Shown in pieces: positions 1 through 7,123 of a stretch of 17,746 nt of DNA. A program made the translations under genes and the position numbers. Under the pieces are notes generated by a model that searched no databases, had not been told where the DNA came from, and was given only the letters and a program-made list of their open reading frames with translations. Within the stretch, counting starts at the first letter, position 1, and each line of letters opens with the position of its first letter. Source of the DNA: DASXTB01 sp036505615 (lineage in GTDB: Bacteria; Acidobacteriota; UBA6911; JACQSX01); NCBI GenBank assembly GCA_036505615.1, contig DASXTB010000165.1, forward strand, positions 1 to 17,746, written 5' to 3'.

Positions 1-182
1 CAGGTAGGGTCCTCGCAGTGCATGCAGACGGTAGCCACAGTCTGCGTAGATGCAGCCCGATCGACATAATCGACGTGGATCATGGAAACGCCCGGATGGG
101 TCCCGCATTCAGCGCAGGCCATCTCACAGGCATGGCAGCCGATGCAGCGCTGAGGATCGATGAAGAATTCCATGTCACTCAT
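1..182 (-). CDS. 4Fe-4S ferredoxin-type electron-transfer subunit (partial, 3' end outside window)
   Basis: The first 60 codons of a minus-strand gene that runs off the left edge. The translation begins MSDMEFFIDPQRCIGCHACE and carries C13-x2-C16-x2-C19-x3-C23, a complete 4Fe-4S ligand set, then C53-x2-C56, which starts a second cluster. This is the pattern of the iron-sulfur subunit (DmsB/PhsB/NrfC-like) that passes electrons between a molybdopterin catalytic subunit and a membrane quinone-reactive subunit. No signal peptide is visible, so it should be cytoplasmic. Its ATG overlaps the TGA of the upstream molybdopterin gene in an ATGA arrangement, which suggests translational coupling and a stoichiometric complex. 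A second in-frame ATG (M4) is a possible alternative start. The total cluster count and the C-terminus cannot be judged from here. Confidence 0.85.
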   Translation of the reverse strand, partial: MSDMEFFIDPQRCIGCHACEMACAECGTHPGVSMIHVDYVDRAASTQTVATVCMHCEDPT

Positions 183-2350
183 GCGCTCACTTTTTCCAGC
201 CGAACAGCGCTCACTTTGAACTCGGGGATTTTTGAGATTGGATCGAGGGCGCGGTGGGTCAACTGATTGGCTGCTTTGTGTCCCGGCCAGTGGTAGGGAA
301 TGAATACCGTATCGGAGCGGATGGTCCGAGTAACCAGCGCCGGAAGTTCCATGCTGCCCCGGCGGCTGGCCACGCGAACCCTGTCTCCGGTCTTGATTCC
401 GTACTGCCCGGCCAGGTCCGGATGGATCTCCAGCAGCGGCTCCGGATACTGGTCTACCAACATCCCAATGCGGCGCGTTTGCGTCCCACTCAGGTATTGC
501 GAAACGACTCTGCCCGTAGTCAAGATGATGGGGTATTCGGTATCTGTTTCTTCCGCCGACGGTCGATAGCGAACAGCGTTGAAGCGAAATTTTCCATCCG
601 GAAAATAGGAGCGCTTGTCCTCAAAAAGGCGCGGCGTTCCGGGATGGTTTTCGGAAGGGCAGGGCCAGAACACGCCGTAGGTGTTCTCAATCTTTTCGTA
701 TGTGATACCGAAATAGTCCGCAGTCCCGCCGCGAGAGGCGACTCGCAGTTCGTTGAAGACCTCTTCAGGATTCTTGTACTGGAAATATTGCCCGCGACCC
801 AGCCGTTCCGCCAGATCGCACAAGATTTTCCAATCTTCCCGCGCCTCGCCGGGAGGATCCACGGCCTTCCGGCACCGGATCACCCTGCCTTCTGCGCTGG
901 TATTGGTTCCATCATCTTCCTCATGCAGCGATCCGGCCAGCACCACATCGGCGTGGCGCGCCGTTTCGTTGAGAAAGAAGTCAATCGCCGCGTAAAACTC
1001 CAATCGCTCCAGCGCCTCGCGAGTGTGCCGTGTATCGGGAAGCGAAACCAGTGGATTAAAACAGATAGTCAGCAGCCCTTTGATCTCCCCGGAGTGGATG
1101 GCGTCAACGATTTCCTGGGCGGTCAGCCCCTTTCGAGGCAGCTCGGATTCAGGAATGCCCCAAACCTGAGAGATGTGCGCCCGGTGCTCAGGATTTTCAA
1201 TGTCACGATTGCCGGGCAGTTGGTCGCACTTGTGGCCGTGCTCGCGTCCTCCCTGTCCGTTTCCCTGGCCGGTGATGGTACCGTAGCCGGAGCCGACGCA
1301 CCCAATGCGGCCGGTTGCTAAAACCAGATTGATGCAACTGAGTACATTATCCACACCTTTGCTGTGGTGCTCCAGGCCGCGCGCGTGCAGCAGGATGCTT
1401 TTTCCCGCGTCGGCCCACATGTGCGCTGCCTGCACAATCTGGCCTTCTGAGAGGCCCGTCAATTCGACCGCTTGACTTAAGCTCATTTCAGCCACTGCCT
1501 GGCGCACCCCTTCGAAACCAAGGGTGTGGTGGGCGATGAATTCCTGGTCGATCCGCTTCCAGCGAATCAGCAGATCCAGGATGGCATTCATCAAGGCCAA
1601 ATCACTCCCCGGACGAATCGGCAGAAAAAGATCCGCGCTCCGGGCCACCGGCGTCTCGCGCGGATCAATCACAATCAGCTTCGCGCCTCTGTCTCTGGCC
1701 TTCCAGACATAATCGATAAGCGTGGGGAAACACTCGGCTACGTTACTGCCGGCGATGACAATGAGTTTGGTGTGGAGCAGATCGCTCCAGGGATTGGCAG
1801 CTCGATCGATACCAAACGCCTTTTTGTTGCCAGCTCCGGCGCTCACCATGCAAAGCCGTCCGTTGTAATCCAGATTGGCCGTCTGAAGAGCAATGCGCGC
1901 GAACTTTCCTACCAGGTAAGACTTTTCGTTGTTGAGCGAAACGCCCGACAGCATGGCGAAAGCATTCTTGCCGTACCGATTCTGGATCGATTGAATTTGC
2001 GAAGCAGTTGCGGTCATCGCTTCTTGCCAGCTGGCAGGCCTAAAACCGCTTTCAGTGCGAATCAGCGGCCGCAGCAATCGATCAGGATGGTTGTTCTGCA
2101 GATAACGCTGCACGCCCTTAGGACAAAGTCTGCCTTCGTTAAAAGGAAAGTCCTCCCAGGGCTCAAACCCGATTACCTGGTTGTCTTTCACCTTCAGTTG
2201 GATGCCACATTGCATTCCGCAAAAACAACAGTGTGTCTTTACCAGCCGATCAGTGGTATCGCGTCCGGGCGAGCCTCCCACGGTCGGATAGTTAAGGTGT
2301 GGGCCGAAACGCTCAATTATTTGCCGTTCATCCTGGGGCAGCTTGGCCAT
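179..2350 (-). CDS. Molybdopterin oxidoreductase catalytic subunit (Nas/Nap/formate dehydrogenase branch)
   Basis: A 723-residue Mo/W-bis-MGD enzyme. The N-terminal 4Fe-4S motif is C41-x2-C44-x3-C48-x27-C76. The segment around NGRLCMVSAG places a Cys (C167) where nitrate reductases of the Nas/Nap type and Cys-type formate dehydrogenases hold the metal ligand. The stretch TGQGNGQGGREHGHKCDQLP is typical of the MopB nitrate-reductase/formate-dehydrogenase branch. The C-terminal molydopterin dinucleotide-binding domain is recognisable (LTTGRVVSQYLSGTQTRR). No twin-arginine signal is present, so the enzyme should be cytoplasmic, unlike NapA. It follows the membrane subunit by 98 bp and overlaps the ferredoxin subunit. 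The substrate (nitrate, formate or another oxo compound) cannot be fixed from sequence alone. The family is certain, the reaction is not. Confidence 0.9.
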   Translation of the reverse strand: MAKLPQDERQIIERFGPHLNYPTVGGSPGRDTTDRLVKTHCCFCGMQCGIQLKVKDNQVIGFEPWEDFPFNEGRLCPKGVQRYLQNNHPDRLLRPLIRTESGFRPASWQEAMTATASQIQSIQNRYGKNAFAMLSGVSLNNEKSYLVGKFARIALQTANLDYNGRLCMVSAGAGNKKAFGIDRAANPWSDLLHTKLIVIAGSNVAECFPTLIDYVWKARDRGAKLIVIDPRETPVARSADLFLPIRPGSDLALMNAILDLLIRWKRIDQEFIAHHTLGFEGVRQAVAEMSLSQAVELTGLSEGQIVQAAHMWADAGKSILLHARGLEHHSKGVDNVLSCINLVLATGRIGCVGSGYGTITGQGNGQGGREHGHKCDQLPGNRDIENPEHRAHISQVWGIPESELPRKGLTAQEIVDAIHSGEIKGLLTICFNPLVSLPDTRHTREALERLEFYAAIDFFLNETARHADVVLAGSLHEEDDGTNTSAEGRVIRCRKAVDPPGEAREDWKILCDLAERLGRGQYFQYKNPEEVFNELRVASRGGTADYFGITYEKIENTYGVFWPCPSENHPGTPRLFEDKRSYFPDGKFRFNAVRYRPSAEETDTEYPIILTTGRVVSQYLSGTQTRRIGMLVDQYPEPLLEIHPDLAGQYGIKTGDRVRVASRRGSMELPALVTRTIRSDTVFIPYHWPGHKAANQLTHRALDPISKIPEFKVSAVRLEKVSA

Positions 2351-2379
2351 TTCTTTCTATACCACAACGCGCTTTTTGC

Positions 2380-2414
2380 GGACGGCTGATCGCTGGCGGC
2401 TGACAGCCAATGGC
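2380..2414. repeat. Degenerate heptamer tandem array
   Basis: Five 7-bp units read in phase: ggacggc, tgatcgc, tggcggc, tgacagc, caatggc. They lie in the 98-bp gap between the membrane subunit and molybdopterin genes. The repeat is degenerate (consensus close to TGAYSGC). It resembles the heptamer arrays scattered through intergenic DNA of some soil bacteria and cyanobacteria. No function is assigned. Confidence 0.5.
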
Positions 2415-2448
2415 GCTACTGATTTCGCTGTTACGCGCAACTAGCCCC

Positions 2449-3486
2449 TTACAACCACTGTCTCCCGCTCACCTTCGATTGCGTCTCTGCCACCAGCGCG
2501 CGCTTGCAGGCAAGACAGAGATCCTGGTGATGACCTCGCTGCTCGTAGCGGTAATCCATACCGAGTTGCTCCAGCACATTTTTCAGATCCTGAACATGCA
2601 GTCGGGAAGCATAAACATTGCCGCAACGAACGCACACCTGAGCTTCTGTCTCATTGCCTGCCTGCTTGTACACCGACACACCCAATTGGGCGGGACGTTG
2701 GAATATGTGGAAGAATTTTCCAAAAGGGAGCCAGATCAGAAAGAAGATGACTGTGATCGCGTGCGTCAGGGCGAGGAAGCCGTAATACGCTCCTCCCATC
2801 CACATCGCGCTGACTGTCAGAAGCAAACCCGTCACGGAGACAGCAAACAAAATAATCAAAGGGAGCCAGTCGCGGGCGAAGGTCTGTGTTGCCATCAGAC
2901 CCGAGTCGGTTAATCGAGCTTTCACGGCAAAAATCACACCGCAAATCACCATCACTGCCGCCCAGTCGAGCGCGTGGAAAATGTTCCACGCCAGAATCGA
3001 TTTCACATTGAAGGCCGCAGTAGGAAAACCAAAAAGGAACGCCCTGTACCGGAACGGGTTGTCCGGCACAGTTTCAAAATGCATCCAGCCGAAGACCAGC
3101 GGGAACGTGATGGCGAACGCCAGCAGGCAACCCCAGGCGATCAGGAAATGGACAGCCCAGCGAGACCAGGCCCGCCGCTTGATGAAACGCTGGGCTAGGT
3201 AGTCGACCGTAAGATTTTTCGCAAACGCTTTGCTCCGGGAGAAGAGCTGCCGCGAAAACAACAATTGCCAGCCTCGCTTCCAGTACATGTGCGTCGGTGG
3301 GCGTTGCAGCCAGACTGAATAACGATAGGTGATTCCAAAGACCGCAAAGATTATGGCAAACAGATAGCCCACAAGGGCGGAATCGAAATTTTGCAAGTTC
3401 CGGGAGCCCGCCACTACCAGCAATACCAGGACAGCAGTCGTGACGAGCGCCGATATTAATGTGCGAAGATTGATGGTCCCGAACAT
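2449..3486 (-). CDS. Membrane b-type cytochrome-like subunit with C-terminal double CxxC domain
   Basis: A 345-residue integral membrane protein, the probable quinone-reactive anchor of the molybdopterin complex. Hydrophobic segments lie near residues 10-27, 37-53, 110-133, 174-190, 207-229 and 234-254. Histidines H113 and H171 (plus H242 and H260) sit in or beside them and could ligate b-type heme, as in NarI/DsrM-type proteins. After the last membrane segment comes a soluble tail with C285-x2-C288 and C324-x2-C327, which could bind zinc or an iron-sulfur cluster. Such proteins are sometimes database-labelled as transporters, but the operon position argues for electron transfer. It starts 6 bp after the hemerythrin stop (TGAGCGACGATG). 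Heme binding is inferred, not proven. Confidence 0.7.
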   Translation of the reverse strand: MFGTINLRTLISALVTTAVLVLLVVAGSRNLQNFDSALVGYLFAIIFAVFGITYRYSVWLQRPPTHMYWKRGWQLLFSRQLFSRSKAFAKNLTVDYLAQRFIKRRAWSRWAVHFLIAWGCLLAFAITFPLVFGWMHFETVPDNPFRYRAFLFGFPTAAFNVKSILAWNIFHALDWAAVMVICGVIFAVKARLTDSGLMATQTFARDWLPLIILFAVSVTGLLLTVSAMWMGGAYYGFLALTHAITVIFFLIWLPFGKFFHIFQRPAQLGVSVYKQAGNETEAQVCVRCGNVYASRLHVQDLKNVLEQLGMDYRYEQRGHHQDLCLACKRALVAETQSKVSGRQWL

Positions 3487-3492
3487 CGTCGC

Positions 3493-3927
3493 TCAGTTCT
3501 CACGCATTTCATACTCTGGGATGACCTTTTGCAGCAACTCGAACAGCTCCCGCTCTTCCCTATGGACGTGCTCTTCCAAATTATTTCCAAGCTCAACCAG
3601 AAGTTTGGCGAGATCGGCGCCTTTTGCCAGGCGAAGCAGCCGGATCTGTTGCTTTATAATTTGGTGCTCCATGCTAAGCCTCTCGCACAAATGCCAGCCT
3701 TCGGTTGAATAGACCTCAGCCAGGGGGAAGATCTCTGACTCTTCCTCTTTAAAATGTGGAAACAGGTGGTCTTCAGCGAATCGAAGGAACCGGTCCCGTT
3801 TCTTGTCCGGTTCTGAAGGCCATCCCAGCTCCTGCGGCAGCGTCCGCTCTCCTTTCAAGGCCATGGCCGCCACCAGTGCGTTTTGGTGTTCCTCGGATAG
3901 CTTCTGCAGTTTTGGATGACGCTTCAT
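3493..3927 (-). CDS. Hemerythrin HHE-domain protein
   Basis: A 144-residue soluble helical protein with the His/Glu pattern of hemerythrin-like HHE domains: an early H14, then HLFPHFKEEE, a middle EHQIIKQQ and the C-terminal LEEHVHREERELF. Together these provide the usual five His plus carboxylate ligands of a di-iron site. Family members bind O2, NO or iron, or take part in repair of iron-sulfur centres. The ATG is preceded by a strong GGGGAGG ribosome-binding site at 7-nt spacing. It is the first gene of the operon with the molybdopterin complex, so a role in oxygen or NO handling for that oxygen-sensitive enzyme is likely but inferred. A sigma-54-type promoter lies just upstream. Confidence 0.88.
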   Translation of the reverse strand: MKRHPKLQKLSEEHQNALVAAMALKGERTLPQELGWPSEPDKKRDRFLRFAEDHLFPHFKEEESEIFPLAEVYSTEGWHLCERLSMEHQIIKQQIRLLRLAKGADLAKLLVELGNNLEEHVHREERELFELLQKVIPEYEMREN

Positions 3928-3949
3928 AATTATCCTCCCCTGTCAGAGG

Positions 3950-3965
3950 AGCAATTGGCAAACCA
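3950..3965 (-). promoter_or_regulatory. Putative sigma-54 (-24/-12) promoter for the hemerythrin/Mo operon
   Basis: The minus-strand sequence is TGGTTTGCCAATTGCT. The -12 element TTGCT is perfect, the -24 element TGGTTTG differs from TGGYAYR only at the A, and GG-N10-GC spacing is exact. The predicted +1 is near 3939, leaving a short leader of about 12 nt that still contains the GGGGAGG ribosome-binding site. Confidence 0.6.
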
Positions 3966-3977
3966 TTTCAGACGCCC

Positions 3978-3991
3978 TCTGACCGCTCAGA
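3978..3991. repeat. Short inverted repeat upstream of the hemerythrin promoter
   Basis: TCTGA-CCGC-TCAGA is a perfect 5-bp inverted repeat between the sigma-54 promoter and the upstream activator-like motif. It could be a regulator site or chance. Confidence 0.25.
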
Positions 3992-4027
3992 CAGCTCGAC
4001 CTGGACCGGGAAATATGCCTCAAGAAC

Positions 4028-4042
4028 TGGGTCAAATAACGC
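4028..4042 (+). promoter_or_regulatory. Candidate activator binding site (UAS), hemerythrin/Mo operon
   Basis: TGGGTCAAATAACGC, used here as the reference for a motif repeated near other sigma-54 promoters in the window. Its centre is about 96 bp upstream of the predicted start of the hemerythrin operon, in the normal range for NtrC-family enhancer sites. The inner GTCAAATAAC is an imperfect palindrome. Confidence 0.45.
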
Positions 4043-4135
4043 AGGGCTAGCAGTCATAGTCTAAAAAAGGCCTGCCAATCAAGGAGGACGACCCACGGGG
4101 AACAAGTTGCAAACTTCTTGTTTTCTTGGCTGGGA

Positions 4136-4543
4136 TCACTCTTTAGTTGAAAGCAGACTCTCCACTTCGGAAATCAACTTCCTGGAATCATAAATCGGCT
4201 TTTCCAGGTATCCGTTGGCGCCCGTCGCGGCGATGATCTTCGCGCGATCACCTTCCATGGCGTGGGCAGTAGCAACCAGGATCGGAATGCGAGCAGTCGC
4301 CTGATCTTGGCGAATCAATCCAGCGATTTCAATCCCATCCATTTTCCGGTTTTGGTAATGGGCGTTGGACAGCGAGATGTCCAGTATCACCAGATCAATC
4401 TCTCCGGAACGCACCAGTTGGAGGATCTCGTCTACATCTTCGGTGGTATATACTTTATAACCTCCCTGGCGCTCCAGCGCCATCCGATAAAATTTTACGA
4501 TCAGCGCATTATCTTCAACTACGAGAATGGACTGTTTCTTCAC
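4136..4543 (-). CDS. Single-domain response regulator (CheY/DivK-like)
   Basis: A 135-residue receiver domain with no output domain. The acidic pocket is E10/D11, the phospho-acceptor is D55 in LVILDISL, the switch Thr is T92 in LVATAHA and the conserved Lys is K115 in LEKPI. The start is GTG, overlapping the TGA of the globin-coupled kinase gene (GTGA), so the two are translationally coupled and the kinase is the obvious phosphodonor. Single-domain regulators act by protein contact or as phosphorelay intermediates. A plausible but unproven idea is relay to the neighbouring NtrB/NtrC pair. It is the last gene of its operon. Confidence 0.88.
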   Translation of the reverse strand: MKKQSILVVEDNALIVKFYRMALERQGGYKVYTTEDVDEILQLVRSGEIDLVILDISLSNAHYQNRKMDGIEIAGLIRQDQATARIPILVATAHAMEGDRAKIIAATGANGYLEKPIYDSRKLISEVESLLSTKE

Positions 4544-5859
4544 TGGACGTATACCGGAATAGTGAATGTCACTGTTGTTCCCAAACCCAGCCCCTCGCTG
4601 TGGAGCTGAATCTTTCCGCCCATACGCTCAACCAAATGCTTACTTATCGCAAGTCCCAGGCCGCTTCCCCCATACCGGCGTTTAAGAGAGCTGTCCACTT
4701 GCTTGAACTTTTCAAATAATTCCGCCTGCCTCTCTTTTGCGATGCCGACCCCTGTATCCTCCACCTTAAACTCCACAAACTTGTCATCCACTTGCGCGTT
4801 GACGGTCACCGACCCACGATCGGTGAACTTCACTGCATTACCAATGATGTTTATGAACACCTGCTTTAAACGTTCGGAGTCTCCCCAAACTGTCGGAAGG
4901 GCAATGGAGTCCGTTTTGTCTATCAGCTTTACTGATTTCTGTTCAGCCTGCACTGCCGTAAGCGAAATGACCTGCTGCAAGATAGGTTTCGCTTCTGTAC
5001 GTCGGCTCTGAATTTCCAGTCTGCCAGCCTCAATCCGGGCTACGTCCAGCAGATCGTTGACGATGGAGAGCAAATGTTCGGCAGCATGAAAGGCATCGTT
5101 AAGCAGATCCATCTCCTCTTCGCGAGATTGGCAAACCCCATCGAGCACCAGCCGGATGAAACCCAGAACGGAGCTCAGGGGTGTGCGAAGCTCATGGGAC
5201 GTGCTGGCCAGAAATTCACTCTTGAACTGGCTTGATTCGATCAGCTTTCGGTTGGCTTCTTCCAGTTTCTGGTTTATTTCTTTCAGCGCCTGAACACTCG
5301 ACTTGAAATATGCCTCGCACATCAGGTTAAGATCCAGGTCGAGGACCTTGTCAAGGCTGATGTGCGCCTGCATTCTGAAGGGAATATCTTTGATTTCTCG
5401 ATTAACCACTTGGTGCAAAAATTCCCGCACCAGCGCCATGGCGCTGACTACGTATTTTTGCGGAAGGTTGATGCGAACATGGGTGTGCCCCACGAGGTAC
5501 CGCTCCTGCACGTAATTTTCATCGTAAATACCAGCGAACAGTCCGGCCCCCCAGCGCTGCAACGACTGCTTCAGTCGATTGATTTGCTCCGGCCCAGTGA
5601 AGATTTTAAACGCCTCCGGATGGTTGGGAATTTCCGCATAAAACCGCTCAGCCATTTCCTTCAGATAAGGTTGCATTGTCGGGCCAAGCTTCTTCAAGAC
5701 GGATACATCCTCGTCAGAGAAATGCATGTATCGCTTGATTTCCCGGAAGGTTTCCATAGTCACGCCTTGGTCCAGGTTCCGCATTTTATCACCGGCGCGA
5801 ACGGACGCGACTACCCGCTCCCTAATGGCTTCACAGAAAGAAGAAAATTGGCTGGTCAT
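4540..5859 (-). CDS. Globin-coupled sensor histidine kinase
   Basis: About 439 residues. The N-terminal ~180 residues are a sensor globin (protoglobin/GCS type): the segment VGHTHVRINLPQKYVV matches the F-helix pattern IGxxHxxIGL, putting the proximal heme His at H127 (start used here). A short coiled coil (QKLEEANRKLIESSQFKSEF) leads to HisKA with the H-box STSHELRTPLS (H222). An HATPase_c domain follows with N-box NIIGNAVKFTDRG, G1 VEDTGVGIAKE and G2 GSGLGLAISKH. There are no membrane segments, so it is cytoplasmic and should sense O2, NO or CO. The frame is open back to 5901, but the ATG at 5857-5859 has an AGGTGA ribosome-binding site and avoids overlap with the upstream gene. The stop overlaps the response regulator GTG. 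Confidence 0.88.
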   Translation of the reverse strand: MTSQFSSFCEAIRERVVASVRAGDKMRNLDQGVTMETFREIKRYMHFSDEDVSVLKKLGPTMQPYLKEMAERFYAEIPNHPEAFKIFTGPEQINRLKQSLQRWGAGLFAGIYDENYVQERYLVGHTHVRINLPQKYVVSAMALVREFLHQVVNREIKDIPFRMQAHISLDKVLDLDLNLMCEAYFKSSVQALKEINQKLEEANRKLIESSQFKSEFLASTSHELRTPLSSVLGFIRLVLDGVCQSREEEMDLLNDAFHAAEHLLSIVNDLLDVARIEAGRLEIQSRRTEAKPILQQVISLTAVQAEQKSVKLIDKTDSIALPTVWGDSERLKQVFINIIGNAVKFTDRGSVTVNAQVDDKFVEFKVEDTGVGIAKERQAELFEKFKQVDSSLKRRYGGSGLGLAISKHLVERMGGKIQLHSEGLGLGTTVTFTIPVYVQ

Positions 5860-5872
5860 CGAGTTCACCTGT

Positions 5873-6289
5873 TCACCGTGAAGCTCGGACCTGTGTCTCA
5901 ATTGTCAAGGATTCAATCGCAGCCTTCATCGCATTCATCTGCGTCACAAGCTGCCGGCGGCAGGGTGCGGAGATTTTGTAGCTGGAAAACTGAAAATGAA
6001 CAACACTGCCCTCATTGGCGCCTGAAACAGAAAGCACCAAGCACGGGCTGTCTTTGTGTCCTGTGTGGTGCAAAATCAGGCGTAAGTGCCTTCTGTCTTC
6101 AGTCCAGAAAAAGCGGCACACCCCATCCAGATCTTCAGCCTGGTACAAATTGGCATCAATCGGAACAACATTCCGGAACCAGGACCAGCTGCTCACGTTT
6201 CCCACACAGCGGAGGAACTCGAAAACGACCTCTGGAGACCGGTTCACCAGAATTGAATCCGTGACGGATCTGCGGACCCTTTTTTCCAC
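5873..6289 (-). CDS. SRPBCC (START-like) superfamily small protein
   Basis: 138 residues. The N-terminal pattern DSILVNRSPEVVFEFLRC followed by a tryptophan-containing turn (SSWSWFRNV) is typical of the SRPBCC/polyketide-cyclase fold, a hydrophobic-ligand-binding helix-grip. The rest has the alternating beta pattern and a long C-terminal helix (RRQLVTQMNAMKAAIES). No catalytic residues can be named. It starts at GTG, lies 13 bp before the globin kinase and is first in the sensory operon, so it may supply a ligand or modulate the kinase (inference). The predicted transcription start is only about 4 nt upstream of this GTG, with no ribosome-binding site. Translation may therefore be leaderless, or the true start may be further in (a GTG occurs at codon 15). 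Confidence 0.7.
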   Translation of the reverse strand: MEKRVRRSVTDSILVNRSPEVVFEFLRCVGNVSSWSWFRNVVPIDANLYQAEDLDGVCRFFWTEDRRHLRLILHHTGHKDSPCLVLSVSGANEGSVVHFQFSSYKISAPCRRQLVTQMNAMKAAIESLTIETQVRASR

Positions 6290-6303
6290 AATGAAACTGA
6301 GTT

Positions 6304-6319
6304 AGCAACTTCAGTGCCA
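6304..6319 (-). promoter_or_regulatory. Putative sigma-54 promoter for the globin-kinase operon
   Basis: The minus-strand sequence is TGGCACTGAAGTTGCT, an exact match to TGGCAC-N5-TTGCW. The predicted +1 is near 6293, almost touching the GTG start at 6289. Confidence 0.75.
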
Positions 6320-6358
6320 CAGATGTGCCCTCGACCGAGCGGGAGCCTCCTCCACGGT

Positions 6359-6373
6359 TGGGTCAAATGACCA
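6359..6373 (+). promoter_or_regulatory. Candidate activator site (palindromic UAS) in the divergent region
   Basis: TGGGTCAAATGACCA matches the reference motif at 12 of 15 positions and contains the perfect-arm palindrome GGTCA-AA-TGACC (6361-6372). It is centred about 73 bp upstream of the predicted sigma-54 start of the globin-kinase operon. It also lies 35 bp before the NtrB-like gene, where it could mediate autoregulation. Confidence 0.5.
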
Positions 6374-6407
6374 AATTAGCGCGCAAAGGGGCACCAGGGT
6401 TGATAGT

Positions 6408-7121
6408 ATGATTGCCGTGGCTAAACAGTCCGCGGCAAAGGCAAGACGATTCTCCAGCCGTACCAGCAAAGCAAATACGCTAAAAGCTGCCACCATTTCT
6501 CAAATCGAGGTGGCGCGGCGGCTGTCTCACGAGATTCGCAATCCGCTGGCCGGAATCAAAGCCGCCCTGGAAGTGTTGAAGGGAACAGAGAGTCTCTCGC
6601 CGCAGGGTCACGAGGTTTTGGGTGAGGTTGGCGATGAGATAGAGCAGATTGATCGTGTATTGAAACAGTTTATCGATTTCAGCATCTGCCCCAAGCCCCA
6701 GCCCGAGACGTTTTCTTTGGATGCAATGGTGGAATCCGTGTTCGATCAGCTTAGGCAGAAGCCGGCAGGCTTTACTGTCCGAGTGGCCGCCCCGGTGGCG
6801 CTGCAAGTGAGCGCGGATATCTCGATGGTCCAAAGGGTGCTGGCGGAGCTGTTTCAAAATGGCATCGATGCGGGCGCCGACCTGGTAACCGTGGACGGAC
6901 GCGCGGAGAAAGGAAACGTAGTCATTCAGGTTTCCAACAGCGGCGCTCCTTTAGAGCAAGAAATCGCTGATCACATTTTCGAGCCTTTTTTTTCAACGAA
7001 GGCGGGCCGGACCGGACTGGGCCTGGCTATAGCCCAACGCTGGCTGGCTGTAATGGAAGGAAGCCTCAGGCTTCTGCCCGCCGGAAACGGGTTTGAAATC
7101 AGGCTGCCTCGAGGGAAATAG
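6408..7121 (+). CDS. Soluble NtrB-like histidine kinase
   Basis: 237 residues with only a short basic N-terminus before the transmitter: no membrane segment, PAS or other sensor domain. The H-box LSHEIRNPLAGIKAALEVL (H41) is of the NtrB/AtoS class that pairs with sigma-54 activators. The N-box is ELFQNGIDAGAD and the G2 region GRTGLGLAIAQRW. The G1 box reads SNSGAPL instead of the usual DxGxG, an unusual variant. It lies 2 bp before the NtrC-like gene, so the two form a cognate operon. With no sensor of its own, it presumably receives its signal from another protein; the adjacent globin-kinase/response-regulator system is a candidate (inference). The start has only a weak AGGG element upstream. 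Confidence 0.85.
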   Translation: MIAVAKQSAAKARRFSSRTSKANTLKAATISQIEVARRLSHEIRNPLAGIKAALEVLKGTESLSPQGHEVLGEVGDEIEQIDRVLKQFIDFSICPKPQPETFSLDAMVESVFDQLRQKPAGFTVRVAAPVALQVSADISMVQRVLAELFQNGIDAGADLVTVDGRAEKGNVVIQVSNSGAPLEQEIADHIFEPFFSTKAGRTGLGLAIAQRWLAVMEGSLRLLPAGNGFEIRLPRGK

Positions 7122-7123
7122 AA

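Noticed and set aside
254..1321. Long plus-strand open frame opposite the molybdopterin gene
   Set aside because: It is the antisense shadow of a gene with clear cofactor motifs; the translation shows no domain pattern.
1526..2389. Plus-strand open frame of 287 codons
   Set aside because: It is antisense to the 4Fe-4S and metal-ligand region of the molybdopterin subunit, with low-complexity translation.
5362..6264. Plus-strand open frame of 300 codons
   Set aside because: It is antisense to the globin domain and SRPBCC-like gene, both of which have recognisable folds.
6389..6404. Sigma-54-like GGGCACCAGGGTTGAT on the plus strand before the NtrB-like gene
   Set aside because: The -24 half is good, but -12 is GA instead of GC and the predicted start would fall inside the coding sequence.
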